Positions 15,591 to 24,050 of a stretch of 34,244 nucleotides of DNA are shown here, in pieces. The translations under genes were made by a program, and so were the position numbers. Where the stretch lies: contig CAKUPP010000012.1 of the NCBI GenBank assembly GCA_934675165.1, positions 1-34,244 on the forward strand, given 5' to 3'. How positions within the stretch are numbered: position 1 is the stretch's first letter; every line of letters begins with the position of its first letter. The notes beneath the pieces were generated by a model. That model did not search any database. It worked only from the letters and a program-made list of their open reading frames with translations, and had not been told where the DNA came from. This stretch comes from an uncultured Eubacteriales bacterium (lineage in GTDB: Bacteria > Bacillota > Clostridia > Oscillospirales > Acutalibacteraceae).

Positions 15591-15631
15591 ATTTCACTTG
15601 TGGTACCTATTAACCGCGTTACCTAAAAATT

Positions 15632-17512
15632 TTATAAGTCAAAAAGGCGCGACCATATCATATTAGCTACATCTGCAATAGTTACAGATTCAATTTTTAT
15701 AAAATCCTGCTCTATATCAACTTTATACTTTTCCTGAATATGAATAAACAATTCTGCAATTATAAGACTGTCTATATTTAAATCTTCAATTACCAACGTC
15801 TCATCGGTAATCTCTTTGACGTCTGCATTCAAATATGTACCAAAAAATTTTTTTAAATCTGTTATTATTTTTTCCAAAGACATTAAATTTTTAGGTTTAT
15901 TTATTAAATTCACCTCAACATAATTTTCAGGAAATAATTTAATCATATTCTTTAATTCGTACTTTTTTACCTTTAAAGCAGATGTAGTCGGAAAGGGCTT
16001 CGTCGTAAAATACACAGATGCTACTTTTTTATTCAAAGGCAACCTTTTATTTCGTTTAACAATTTTGTCAATAAGTAAGTCTTTACAATTTTCTAATTTT
16101 TTTTCATCTTGAATAAAAACAACAATAGACGGATAGTCATTCAGTCCCAAAACTGTAAAACTTACATTTTTCAATGAAGTAGAAAAGTATCGCTCTAACT
16201 CATTTGCACTTATATTTTCACCACTAGAATTAATTATTATATCTTTTATCCTGTCTAAAAAGTAAATTTTTCCACCTTTTATTTCTACTAAATCCCCTGT
16301 TTTCATAAAGTGATCTAACCTTAATGAATTACGACAAACTTCTTTTCCATTTTCTAAGGCAAAAGTGTACACACCTTCCCCGGATATAAGCAACTCTCCA
16401 ACACCTTTTTCAATAATCTCTCCTGATTTCGCCAAAAGTTTAATATTGCAACTAGAATTCTTAATAGTTCCTACTGAACCATTTGTCCTTTCCGCTATTG
16501 TTCTCCCTAAATTCCAAGTTATCATCCCACCAGCTTCGGTCATGCCATAGCAATTGCAAAATATAATACCAGAATCACTAAATATTTTTATTATAGAAGG
16601 TGACATATTAGCGCCAGCACTAAAACAAAGGTTTAAACTGCTACCCACAACTTTTTTAATAGTGGAAGTATTCACAACTTTATATTTTCCTATTATAAAA
16701 TTCAACAATGACTCCCAAATAAGTGGAACAGCAGCAGACCAATCCACTTTTGCAAGTTTCAAAGTGCCCATAAACGAACTTAAAGTTTGTTTACACATAA
16801 CATTCGTCACACCTATAATTGAATATGACAACAACGCAACAAATCCAAAAACATGGTGCAACGGTGGAAATATTAAAAACTTTACACTATTTCCAATATA
16901 CATACTTTCTACGGGTGAATTTTTTAAATTTTTTAAGATTGACCTTATTTGATGTATTATCTGTTTCCCACTAAACACAATGATGTCATAATAACCCGTA
17001 GTTCCAGAAGTACAAATAGCCATTTTGCCGTCGAATACTTCACAATCATTTTCACTACTTTCGACATTAAAATTAATTGCATCCTGAAAATTAATAAATT
17101 TTACACTAGTATTCTCAACAGGTGTATCAGATACAATAGCACACAAGTTTGAATTTTTTATAACATAGTCCAAATATTCTTTTGATCCTTTGCTATCAAG
17201 CAAAATAACGTTAAAATTATTTCTCATTAAAGCAAAAAAAATCGCCAAATAATAAGGATGATTCGGAAGTTTTATCCCTATCCACGACTCTTTAGGAATA
17301 TCAGATAACTCTTTTTTAAAAAATTTTGTCAATACATCTGTTTTTTCAAAAAACTGTTTATACGTACAAAGCTCCTTCCCGTGTCCCATATAGCTTTCAC
17401 AAAATAAGTATCCATAATTATATCTCTTTAATAAGCCATAATATTCCCTAAAGGAGCTACAATCACTTAGCTTTTTTATAAATTTATTAAGTGAATTTTT
17501 ACATTTTTCCAT
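15632..17512 (-). CDS. adenylate-forming ligase fused to an acyl/peptidyl carrier domain
   Basis: 626 aa. The AMP-binding domain has the P-loop CTSGTTG (near 165), the motif NCYGMTEAGG, TGDLVEI and RIKDIIINSSGENISANELE, with the C-terminal lid. Residues from about 550 form a carrier domain with NIDSLIIAEL, in which Ser (near 581) would carry 4'-phosphopantetheine. Such a protein activates a carboxylic acid (amino or fatty acid) as the adenylate and loads it on its own carrier arm. Only one A-carrier unit exists, without condensation or thioesterase domains, so another enzyme must accept the cargo. Start ATG 17512 follows GAGGG and overlaps the end of the GNAT gene by 14 bp, indicating coupling. 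Confidence 0.88.
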   Translation of the reverse strand: MEKCKNSLNKFIKKLSDCSSFREYYGLLKRYNYGYLFCESYMGHGKELCTYKQFFEKTDVLTKFFKKELSDIPKESWIGIKLPNHPYYLAIFFALMRNNFNVILLDSKGSKEYLDYVIKNSNLCAIVSDTPVENTSVKFINFQDAINFNVESSENDCEVFDGKMAICTSGTTGYYDIIVFSGKQIIHQIRSILKNLKNSPVESMYIGNSVKFLIFPPLHHVFGFVALLSYSIIGVTNVMCKQTLSSFMGTLKLAKVDWSAAVPLIWESLLNFIIGKYKVVNTSTIKKVVGSSLNLCFSAGANMSPSIIKIFSDSGIIFCNCYGMTEAGGMITWNLGRTIAERTNGSVGTIKNSSCNIKLLAKSGEIIEKGVGELLISGEGVYTFALENGKEVCRNSLRLDHFMKTGDLVEIKGGKIYFLDRIKDIIINSSGENISANELERYFSTSLKNVSFTVLGLNDYPSIVVFIQDEKKLENCKDLLIDKIVKRNKRLPLNKKVASVYFTTKPFPTTSALKVKKYELKNMIKLFPENYVEVNLINKPKNLMSLEKIITDLKKFFGTYLNADVKEITDETLVIEDLNIDSLIIAELFIHIQEKYKVDIEQDFIKIESVTIADVANMIWSRLFDL

Positions 17513-17996
17513 CTCTTGATTTTCCCTCACTTAGTTTTTTAATATACGTTATTTTATATGGTTCCATCTTTTGTGATTGAAAGCAAATCTGCACTCTCCT
17601 ATTAAAAGCATAAGCGTACGTAGTTATATATTCACAATTCTTTTCTTTTGCCCATTTTTCACATGCGTCAAACAAACGAAAACTCAACTTGCTTGTTCTG
17701 TATTCTTCTTTTACAAATCCGTCATATAAATAACCGTGACTACCAAATTCAGAGAAAAAGTTGGGTGAAACTACGGAAATAGCCACAAATCCAACTACCT
17801 CTCCACAATCATCTCCAACAAAAATTTCATCACGATCTGACCTAATTACCTTTTCGTAATATACTGAACTTTTTTTAAAACCGTAACCGCCAACAGCATA
17901 TTTATTTTTACTATACTGATCTTCTAAAAACTCATTATACAAACTTAACACCTGTGAAATATCTTCTTCTTTTAATTTTCTAACTTCTAGTGTCAT
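17499..17996 (-). CDS. GNAT-family acetyltransferase
   Basis: 165 aa from the ATG at 17996, which has AGGAGG in front; an upstream ATG at 18089 would add a hydrophobic tail without homology. The GNAT fold is recognisable (LEVRKLKEEDISQVLSLYNEF, GEVVGFVAISVV, DGFVKEEYRTSKLSFRLFDACEKWA). GNAT enzymes move an acyl group from acyl-CoA to an amine; some use carrier-bound acyl groups. The canonical Q/RxxGxG/A motif is replaced by EEYRTSKLSF, so cofactor binding may be changed. Its end overlaps the ligase-carrier gene, which suggests a joint reaction, for example acylation of the peptide. Confidence 0.72.
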   Translation of the reverse strand: MTLEVRKLKEEDISQVLSLYNEFLEDQYSKNKYAVGGYGFKKSSVYYEKVIRSDRDEIFVGDDCGEVVGFVAISVVSPNFFSEFGSHGYLYDGFVKEEYRTSKLSFRLFDACEKWAKEKNCEYITTYAYAFNRRVQICFQSQKMEPYKITYIKKLSEGKSRDGKM

Positions 17997-18438
17997 TAAT
18001 TTTTTAACCTCCTTACTAAAAAGCACAAATATCAAGTTTCGAAAAAGTGTGACTCCATTTACTAACAATAAACTAAAAACGCCAATCATTTTGGCCTTTT
18101 TAATTTATTCTCTACACACTCAAGCGCCAAAAAAGCAACTAAAACTCTATTGGCGCTACAACACACTAATCCCCTCTTCCTCCTCAATTTTATTTAATCT
18201 CCCGTAACATTTATTAAACAAAAAGAAGGATAAACATTATGTAAGTTACAACCAAAAGCATCAAAGAAAAAATTTGTTCCAATTGCAAAACAACATATTT
18301 TTCACTTAAACTATGCTTTATCGACTCACAAAATGAGATTTTTTATAACTAAAAAAGCTCACCAATGAAACCTAAATTGTTACATCCAAACGTTAGACTA
18401 TAACAAAATCACTTACAAACAAAGACACAACTTTAACA
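17997..18438 (-). other. intergenic region between peptide A and GNAT
   Basis: It holds a strong hairpin AGCGCCAA (18123-18130) with TTGGCGCT (18150-18157), without T-run. A 26-codon GTG open frame (18166-18086) covers it and ends at an ATGA overlap with a possible upstream ATG of the GNAT frame. An AGGAGG precedes that frame. It could be a leader peptide or attenuator, but nothing proves translation. Confidence 0.35.
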
Positions 18439-18558
18439 TTACCAATATTGCGCTGGGCAACTATCTGCACCGTCACAATCACAAGCATCAAGGCTTCCAC
18501 AGGGGCCAGAAGGGCCAAAGGATTTTACATAATTAATTGGCTCAACTAAAAAAATCAC
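18439..18558 (-). CDS. Cys/Asp-rich RiPP precursor peptide A
   Basis: 39 aa, GTG start with a perfect AGGAGG at 8 nt. The leader is MIFLVEPINYVKS; the core (14-39) is Gly/Pro-rich, has Cys at 20, 26, 28 and 34 and Asp at 24, 27, 29 and 32, and ends in QYW. C20-x3-D24 and C28-x3-D32 fit the CX3D pattern of Cys-Asp ranthipeptides. It lies 35 bp downstream of the radical SAM gene on the same strand. The leader pattern is shared with peptide B. The small size and GTG start explain why it is easily missed. I infer it is the substrate of the neighbouring maturase. Confidence 0.82.
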   Translation of the reverse strand: MIFLVEPINYVKSFGPSGPCGSLDACDCDGADSCPAQYW

Positions 18559-18593
18559 TATCTTCACCTCCTCTTTTTAATCTAATTCATAAA

Positions 18594-19949
18594 CTAATCA
18601 TTATTTGTAACCACCTCCTTTTTTAGAGTCTGATTCTTTAAATTTAAGTTAGTTAATGAATCATACTTCTGTTTCAAAGTCTCCACTAAAGAATATTTCC
18701 AATTTTGACAAGAAACTTTGTTGGATATTGTAGGGCAACCACCCATGCACAAAGGTAAAACACTACAAGATACACATTTTTCAATCTTAAATGGATCAAA
18801 CAGCATATATTTTACTTGAACCATAATATTTTTAGCACTTAAATCAGCTGAATTTTTTATATTGCCAATACTCATACCAGGATCTGATAGATCATGCCAA
18901 CACTTATATACACTTCCATCTGGTGCAATCACCTTAGATGTTATTGAATTTGCACCGCAATTGCTGCTCTTAATTTTAGGATATTTGGGATAGTTATTAG
19001 GATTAAATCCCTTTTTTATTAAAGTTTTTTCAAAATCCACAAACTTCATTGCATAATCTTCTGTGGTTAAACAATTACTACTAATTGATTGGCAATACTC
19101 CGTAGATGCCTTTACATGCCCTAAGTATACATACGCATCTTTCAGTCCATACCCTAACAATGTATCAAGCAATTCATCCACGTAATTTTCGTTAGTTTTA
19201 TCTATATTAATTCTTATCGCCACATTTATTCCAGCAGCCAAAACCTTTTCTGCATTACTCAAAATAACATCAAACGTAGGCTTTGAACTGTTTTTAAGTT
19301 TTCTCCTGCTGTTATGTATATTGGAAGGCCCGTCTATAGTTATCTGAGCACTACTTATCCTATACTTTAAAAATTTTTTAATAGTCTCATCGTCTAACAA
19401 GTACCCATTTGTGACAATCGAAGCAGAATAACGCACTCCAAATGTTTCACAATCTTTAATAAACTGTTCGGAAAGCTTCCAAACTATGCTTTTCGCAAGT
19501 AGTGGCTCTCCTCCATACCACGAAATATGCACCGATTTCTTATTTTCAGCTGCAGTCCGCACCTCTCTACAAATTGCATCCATCACATCTTCTGCCATAA
19601 ACCCATTCCTAGAACTTTCATAGCAGTACGGACATGCAAAATTACACGCAAAAGTTGGAGCAATAGTCAAACTCAAAGCATTTGTTCGAAACCTACCTTG
19701 ATAACTCTTAAACTTTAAAAACTCCAATTCATCAAAACAATCATCAACTATAAAACCGCCTTTTTGCATATCCTTAATCAAGTCTAAAATTTCTCTGGAA
19801 TGTTCCTTTTCATTGAACGTCTTATTCCTGACTTCTTGCAATACTTTCAAAAAATTATCATCTACCATAACTAAAGCACACGTCATGCTGTTAAATGCAA
19901 GTTTTTTGTTTCTATAGTCAAAAACCAAATTATATCTTGATTCTTTCAT
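18594..19949 (-). CDS. radical SAM/SPASM peptide maturase A
   Basis: 451 aa from ATG 19949 (MKESRYN), with AGGAGG and AAAGG ahead; an ATG at 19973 contains that site. The [4Fe-4S]-SAM motif is C102-x3-C106-x2-C109 (CNFACPYCY). The C-terminal SPASM domain has CGANS, VYKCWHD and the cluster CVSCSVLPLCMGGCP. The N-terminal 90 residues (NKKLAFNSMTCALV, GGFIVDDCFDELEFLK) may bind the leader. Such enzymes form thioether or C-C crosslinks in peptides. It resembles, from memory, the clostridial Cys-rich peptide maturases (CcpM type). Peptide A follows directly. It is clearly a paralogue of maturase B. Confidence 0.93.
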   Translation of the reverse strand: MKESRYNLVFDYRNKKLAFNSMTCALVMVDDNFLKVLQEVRNKTFNEKEHSREILDLIKDMQKGGFIVDDCFDELEFLKFKSYQGRFRTNALSLTIAPTFACNFACPYCYESSRNGFMAEDVMDAICREVRTAAENKKSVHISWYGGEPLLAKSIVWKLSEQFIKDCETFGVRYSASIVTNGYLLDDETIKKFLKYRISSAQITIDGPSNIHNSRRKLKNSSKPTFDVILSNAEKVLAAGINVAIRINIDKTNENYVDELLDTLLGYGLKDAYVYLGHVKASTEYCQSISSNCLTTEDYAMKFVDFEKTLIKKGFNPNNYPKYPKIKSSNCGANSITSKVIAPDGSVYKCWHDLSDPGMSIGNIKNSADLSAKNIMVQVKYMLFDPFKIEKCVSCSVLPLCMGGCPTISNKVSCQNWKYSLVETLKQKYDSLTNLNLKNQTLKKEVVTNND

Positions 19950-20370
19950 TTGAAAAACCTTTCCTCCTTTCATAATTAGTCAAATAAATCTCCAAATAAC
20001 TTTACACTTTTTCAATATCAAAAAGTTATTTAAGACATCTTAAGAACAATTTCAACACAAAACGACTCAAAAAGCATCCCTATAATTGTATTATGTTACA
20101 ATTAATTCCAAAACGCAATACGATTTTACAAAATTCTCCATAATTTATATATTATTCTTGGAATTTTTTTCAATTTCATGAATATATATCAAACATAAAA
20201 ATTATTCGTTATATTAATTACTAACAAATACTAACAAAATTATTTGATAACACGAAACGCAAATTTTTTAGGGAAATGCCAATTAATATACTTAAATGGC
20301 ATTTCCCTAAATTTTACTGTCAACGACTAATCAAAAATATACCTTCTTAGTTATTAACTATGTTTAACTT
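19950..20370. other. upstream region of maturase A
   Basis: It holds a candidate minus-strand promoter, TTGAAA then 17 nt then TAAATA, near 20035-20065. There is also an inverted repeat AATAACTTT/AAAGTTATT near 19997-20033 in the leader and the long hairpin at 20269-20309. No further gene is seen. Confidence 0.4.
20269..20309. repeat. 13-bp perfect inverted repeat
   Basis: TAGGGAAATGCCA (20269-20281) and TGGCATTTCCCTA (20297-20309), loop 15 nt. It lies 60 bp after the AAA+ gene and probably ends its transcript, though the T-tract is poor on both strands. Confidence 0.65.
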
Positions 20371-21993
20371 TTAATCCAAACAAAATTTATCTCTAATTTC
20401 ATCATAGCGCACTCTAATTTCTTTACCTTTATAGAATCCAAACGTTGGTGCAGCTTTTATTTTTTGAATCAATACAGACTGTAACTCTGGCATAATCAAT
20501 AAATCTATTGGCCTCGCGCCCTGATTTATTTTTTCAACTTTACGTGCCAATTTTTCAACCGAATCATTATCAAGCATCAACTTAAATCCACCGTTTTGAT
20601 AGTTACTCCAGTATCTAAACTTATCTTTCAATCTATTAACGATAATTTCCTTATACTCTTTTGAGGTTAAATTACTAAATTTAACCTTTCTAACACGGTT
20701 AAGAAATGATTTTTCATGCCAAACACGAGTATATCCCTCTTGCAAAGCTTCCGAACTTAATTTTTCTGCAGTTTCCTTGTCAAATCCATTCATAGACACA
20801 TCGTCTTCATTAGAGGTTAAAATAAAAGTTATTCCAGAACAATCGATTGTCTCTCCATCAACAGTAATTACTCCAGATTCAGATATTGTTCTAAATACTT
20901 CATCTAAAGCAGGAGAACATAATTTGTCGTATTCCTCTATTTTCACAAATCCTCCAGGATTACCTTTTATAAACTCAACCAATGCACTTTTTTTACCCGA
21001 CGGCACAAATTTTGAATTTTGTTGACCTGCCTCGGAAACGGAAAAAATTTGCGATACCACACTTTGGTCTTTTCTCTCTTTATCAATATCCGATGAAAAT
21101 AACGTAAATACTTTTGGACATGGACTAAAAGCATAGGGCAAATAGTTTGCTGCAAAACTTTTTCCTACACCCGATGGGCCATAAAAATAAAGGATGTCAC
21201 CATGATTGTATTTCTTTTTACTCCATTTGGCTTCATCCTTTGCCAAAACATTATCATAAATAAAATTTTTAATTCCTTTTTTGGCGTCTTCCTGCCCTTG
21301 CAAATTACAAAAAACTCTATCAAAATTAGAAAATATCTCTTCCTTTGTATATAATTTTGGAGAAGTTTTAAAAACGTCTTTCACATAATCTGCCATAAGT
21401 TCAAACCTTTTATACGCCGGATACAAAGCACCTATATAAACAGTTGCTTCACAAGTTTCACCTATTTTTTGTAAAGATTTGTAACCCAATTCAGCAACAG
21501 CGATTAATCCTCCAATACCTGTTACATTCTTGATATAATTGGTTTCATTTTTCTCACTTTCTAAACACAATCTGTATTTATTTATTTTATTTGTGACATT
21601 ATCAATTTTGGCATTATTAACTTCTTTGGCGTCATCACTTTCATCTTTATTAGATAATAATTCCATAAGTTCTTTTCGCGATTCTTCCAACCCTATTCTC
21701 GCATCACAACTAATTCTTTTTTGTTCCGCACGTCTCGGTATCATCTTGTCAAGCACCCAATTTGCCGTATAATAAACACAAACTAATCCACTCGCACCAA
21801 TAACAGTTTTACCTAAAATTTTCACAAACTTACACAGAGGTTGATAATTTTCTGAAAATGACATTTGAGCATACGAACGCAATTTTCCTGCTTTTACATA
21901 AAAAGCACATTGGTTAACAACAAACAGACTTGAAAGACTTAGAGAAATTAATTTTTTCCAAAAAGCCGAGTAACAATCATTTATTTTATTCAT
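20371..21993 (-). CDS. membrane-anchored AAA+ ATPase, ClpB-D2/torsin-like
   Basis: 540 aa. A hydrophobic N-terminus (about 14-34) looks like a signal or anchor, and a second segment (about 60-81, TVIGASGLVCVYYTANWVL) spans the membrane. A charged helix follows (90-150), then a further hydrophobic patch (158-170). The AAA+ domain has Walker A GPSGVGKS (272-279), a Walker B region GGFVKIEEYDK (348-357) in which the usual hydrophobic-DE is IEE, sensor 1 ILTSNE (391-396), FLNRV (Arg finger region) and a ClpB-type small domain (GARPIDLLI). It may unfold or remodel proteins at the membrane. It has its own promoter. A link to peptide export or immunity is inference from position. Confidence 0.75.
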   Translation of the reverse strand: MNKINDCYSAFWKKLISLSLSSLFVVNQCAFYVKAGKLRSYAQMSFSENYQPLCKFVKILGKTVIGASGLVCVYYTANWVLDKMIPRRAEQKRISCDARIGLEESRKELMELLSNKDESDDAKEVNNAKIDNVTNKINKYRLCLESEKNETNYIKNVTGIGGLIAVAELGYKSLQKIGETCEATVYIGALYPAYKRFELMADYVKDVFKTSPKLYTKEEIFSNFDRVFCNLQGQEDAKKGIKNFIYDNVLAKDEAKWSKKKYNHGDILYFYGPSGVGKSFAANYLPYAFSPCPKVFTLFSSDIDKERKDQSVVSQIFSVSEAGQQNSKFVPSGKKSALVEFIKGNPGGFVKIEEYDKLCSPALDEVFRTISESGVITVDGETIDCSGITFILTSNEDDVSMNGFDKETAEKLSSEALQEGYTRVWHEKSFLNRVRKVKFSNLTSKEYKEIIVNRLKDKFRYWSNYQNGGFKLMLDNDSVEKLARKVEKINQGARPIDLLIMPELQSVLIQKIKAAPTFGFYKGKEIRVRYDEIRDKFCLD

Positions 21994-22022
21994 AAAAATA
22001 CCCCCTAAAATATTCCAATCCT

Positions 22023-22051
22023 ATTTAAACATTTTTATACCAGATTGTCAA
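22023..22051 (-). promoter_or_regulatory. promoter of the AAA+ gene
   Basis: On the minus strand TTGACA (22046-22051), a 17-nt spacer and TTAAAT (22023-22028); the start codon is 30 bp downstream. Confidence 0.6.
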
Positions 22052-22244
22052 CATATAATGCTAGATTCCATACACTTTTTTATATCGCAAAATACAGCAA
22101 TTTTCAAAAACAATAAACATAATTATCTAAAATTTTTTATTAAATCAATTTAAAGATCAATTTTCGTATTGCCAATTATAGCAAAATATGTCAAATGTGA
22201 CAAAAACGTATTTCGTTTAATAAAAAAATTTTCCAAAACACTAA

Positions 22245-22280
22245 TATACATTTTTTCAATTTTATGGTAAAAAATGTATA
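22245..22280 (+). promoter_or_regulatory. 12-bp inverted repeat covering the maturase B promoter
   Basis: TATACATTTTTT (22245-22256) and AAAAAATGTATA (22269-22280) are perfect inverted copies with 12 nt between. The right arm includes most of the TATACT -10 box (22277-22282), so a dimeric regulator bound here would block the promoter. Confidence 0.55.
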
Positions 22281-22307
22281 CTATTATTTTCTTAGGAGGT
22301 GAAATGT

Positions 22308-23615
22308 GTGAAAAAATCCAACTACAATATATTTTTTAAAGTGAATGAGCAAGAATATGTATTTAACGCTATGACATGCAGTTGTGCAAAAATAGATAAT
22401 TCATTTAAAAAAAATTTAGAAAATGTCACAATTGGCCAATATGTAAACTCCGATCTAATAAACAATATGAGAAAAAGTGGCGTAATAGTAGAGGATTGTT
22501 TTGATGAGTTGGAGTATTTAAAGCTAAAAAATTTTAGCGGAAAGTTTTCTAGCAATCGCTTAGGTATAACGATTGCACCAACGATGATGTGTAACTTTGC
22601 TTGCCCCTATTGCTATGAAAACCCTCAGCCACTACTAATGAAAGATGAAGTTGCAGAGGCTATTGTAAGAAGAGTAGAAAATGCCGCATCATCCAAACAA
22701 AATGTATTTATTACTTGGTTTGGTGGTGAGCCCTTATTGGCCCAAAAAATTATTTGGCGTCTTTCTGAAAAAATGATGAAAATATGCGAAAAAGCTGGTG
22801 TTAAATATTCAGCTTTAATGGTAAGTAATTGTTATTTGGCAAATGATGAAGTGATTAAAAACATGGTTAAATATAACATTAAAAAAGTTCAAGTAACAAT
22901 CGATGGAACACCAGAAATACATAATGCACGTAGAAAACTTAAAAACAGTTCGGAACCAACATTTTATCAAATAGTAAAAAATACCAAAAAAATGTTAGAT
23001 GAAGGAATCAAGGTTAACATAAGAATAAATGTAGACCGTACTAATTTAAGTCATATTGAAAATTTATTACCAGAATTAAAAAAATATGGTCTGGAAAATA
23101 GCATGGTTTATTTAGGCAAGGTGACTGATTCAACAGAATTTACAAAAAATATTTCTGACACCTGCCTCGACACTCCAGAATACTCACATGAATTAATAAA
23201 ATGGGCCTCACTTTTGGATAAAAACGGGTTTTCCACAAAAGAAATTGTAGAATCTCTGTACCCAAAAGCAAGACGCAATTTCTGTTTAGCTGATTCTGCA
23301 AATGCATTTGCAGTAGATGGGCATGGTAATATGTACAAGTGTTGGCATGATATAGGAAATTCATCAAAAATAGTAGGAAATATTTTAGATAAAAAAATGG
23401 ATACTAAGATTTTTCAGGATCGATATTCAATTTTATTGAAATATCAGCTTTGGAATCCTTTTAAATTCGAAAAATGTATAAAATGCAGTATATTACCTAT
23501 ATGTATGGGAGGATGTCCATCAAATGGTATTCAATCTTCCGAACCAAGTTGTATTTACCATAAATACAATCTGGTAGAAATACTTAAATTTACTGTCAAA
23601 CAAAAAACTAATTAA
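22308..23615 (+). CDS. radical SAM/SPASM peptide maturase B
   Basis: 435 aa from GTG 22308 (MKKSNYNIFF), which has AGGAGG at 8 nt; a GTG at 22299 overlaps the site. The radical SAM motif is C95-x3-C99-x2-C102 (CNFACPYCY). The SPASM region has MYKCWHD and CIKCSILPICMGGCP. Long stretches match maturase A, for example WxGGEPLLA, HNxRRKLKNSS and ITIDGxxxIHN. It differs in the SPASM entry: maturase A has a lone CGANS Cys where B has NFCLADS. Peptide B follows 278 bp downstream. It should act on a leader of the same type as that of peptide A. Confidence 0.93.
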   Translation: MKKSNYNIFFKVNEQEYVFNAMTCSCAKIDNSFKKNLENVTIGQYVNSDLINNMRKSGVIVEDCFDELEYLKLKNFSGKFSSNRLGITIAPTMMCNFACPYCYENPQPLLMKDEVAEAIVRRVENAASSKQNVFITWFGGEPLLAQKIIWRLSEKMMKICEKAGVKYSALMVSNCYLANDEVIKNMVKYNIKKVQVTIDGTPEIHNARRKLKNSSEPTFYQIVKNTKKMLDEGIKVNIRINVDRTNLSHIENLLPELKKYGLENSMVYLGKVTDSTEFTKNISDTCLDTPEYSHELIKWASLLDKNGFSTKEIVESLYPKARRNFCLADSANAFAVDGHGNMYKCWHDIGNSSKIVGNILDKKMDTKIFQDRYSILLKYQLWNPFKFEKCIKCSILPICMGGCPSNGIQSSEPSCIYHKYNLVEILKFTVKQKTN

Positions 23616-23653
23616 ACACCAAAAAAGGGGGTGATGTCAACCAGAGAATGAAG

Positions 23654-23716
23654 AAGGAGGTTATAGTTATGTAATAGTTTAGTTTGAATCCAGTACTCGA
23701 TTTTGTCTGATATTTA
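23654..23716 (+). other. possible decayed precursor or start-stop leader
   Basis: AAGGAGG (23654-23660) is followed 8 nt later by ATG and at once by TAA. Downstream, another frame reads FESSTRF with two Cys nearby. It lies where a precursor should be, between maturase B and peptide B. It may be a decayed precursor or an AUG-stop element that stalls ribosomes. Confidence 0.25.
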
Positions 23717-23893
23717 TGTTTTGTTCAACTTGATTCACGTTACATAAAAAAGTGTTAAATAAGGTATTTTAGTGATTAAAAATGATTGTTGTACCAAAAA
23801 TACTACAGTCGTTAGCAAAGATAAATTTTAGCAATGTGCGACACACAAAGAAACATTGATTGTTTATTAAATTAAGAAACAGGTGGTAATAAC

Positions 23894-24013
23894 ATGGAAT
23901 TTATAATTGAAAAAGCTTATTACAATGATAGTATCTCTGAATGTGACATTACTTATTATGATCCCAACGATCCCGACTGTTATGCATTTTGTTCAGCTGC
24001 GGACATGCCGTAA
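23894..24013 (+). CDS. Cys/Asp-rich RiPP precursor peptide B
   Basis: 39 aa, ATG start with AGGTGG at 7 nt. The leader is MEFIIEKAYYNDS, matching peptide A at M1, F3, E6, Y10 and S13 with conservative changes at 4 and 5. The core (14-39) has Cys at 17, 29 and 33 and Asp at 18, 23, 26, 28 and 37, includes CX3D at C33-D37, and is rich in Tyr. Both peptides are exactly 39 residues. A strong terminator follows 37 bp later. I infer that it is the substrate of maturase B. Confidence 0.8.
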   Translation: MEFIIEKAYYNDSISECDITYYDPNDPDCYAFCSAADMP

Positions 24014-24050
24014 TGATATTAATTAAAAAATAATTTCTAAAATTATACAT

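Larger units (their letters stand above)
21994..22307. other. divergent promoter region between AAA+ ATPase and maturase B
   Basis: It holds the minus promoter at 22023-22051 and, for the plus strand, a TATACT box inside the 12-bp dyad at 22245-22280. The middle is AT-rich without a gene. Confidence 0.55.

Noticed and set aside
18000..18089. Longer GNAT start at 18089
   Set aside because: The added residues are hydrophobic without GNAT homology, while AGGAGG stands right before ATG 17996.
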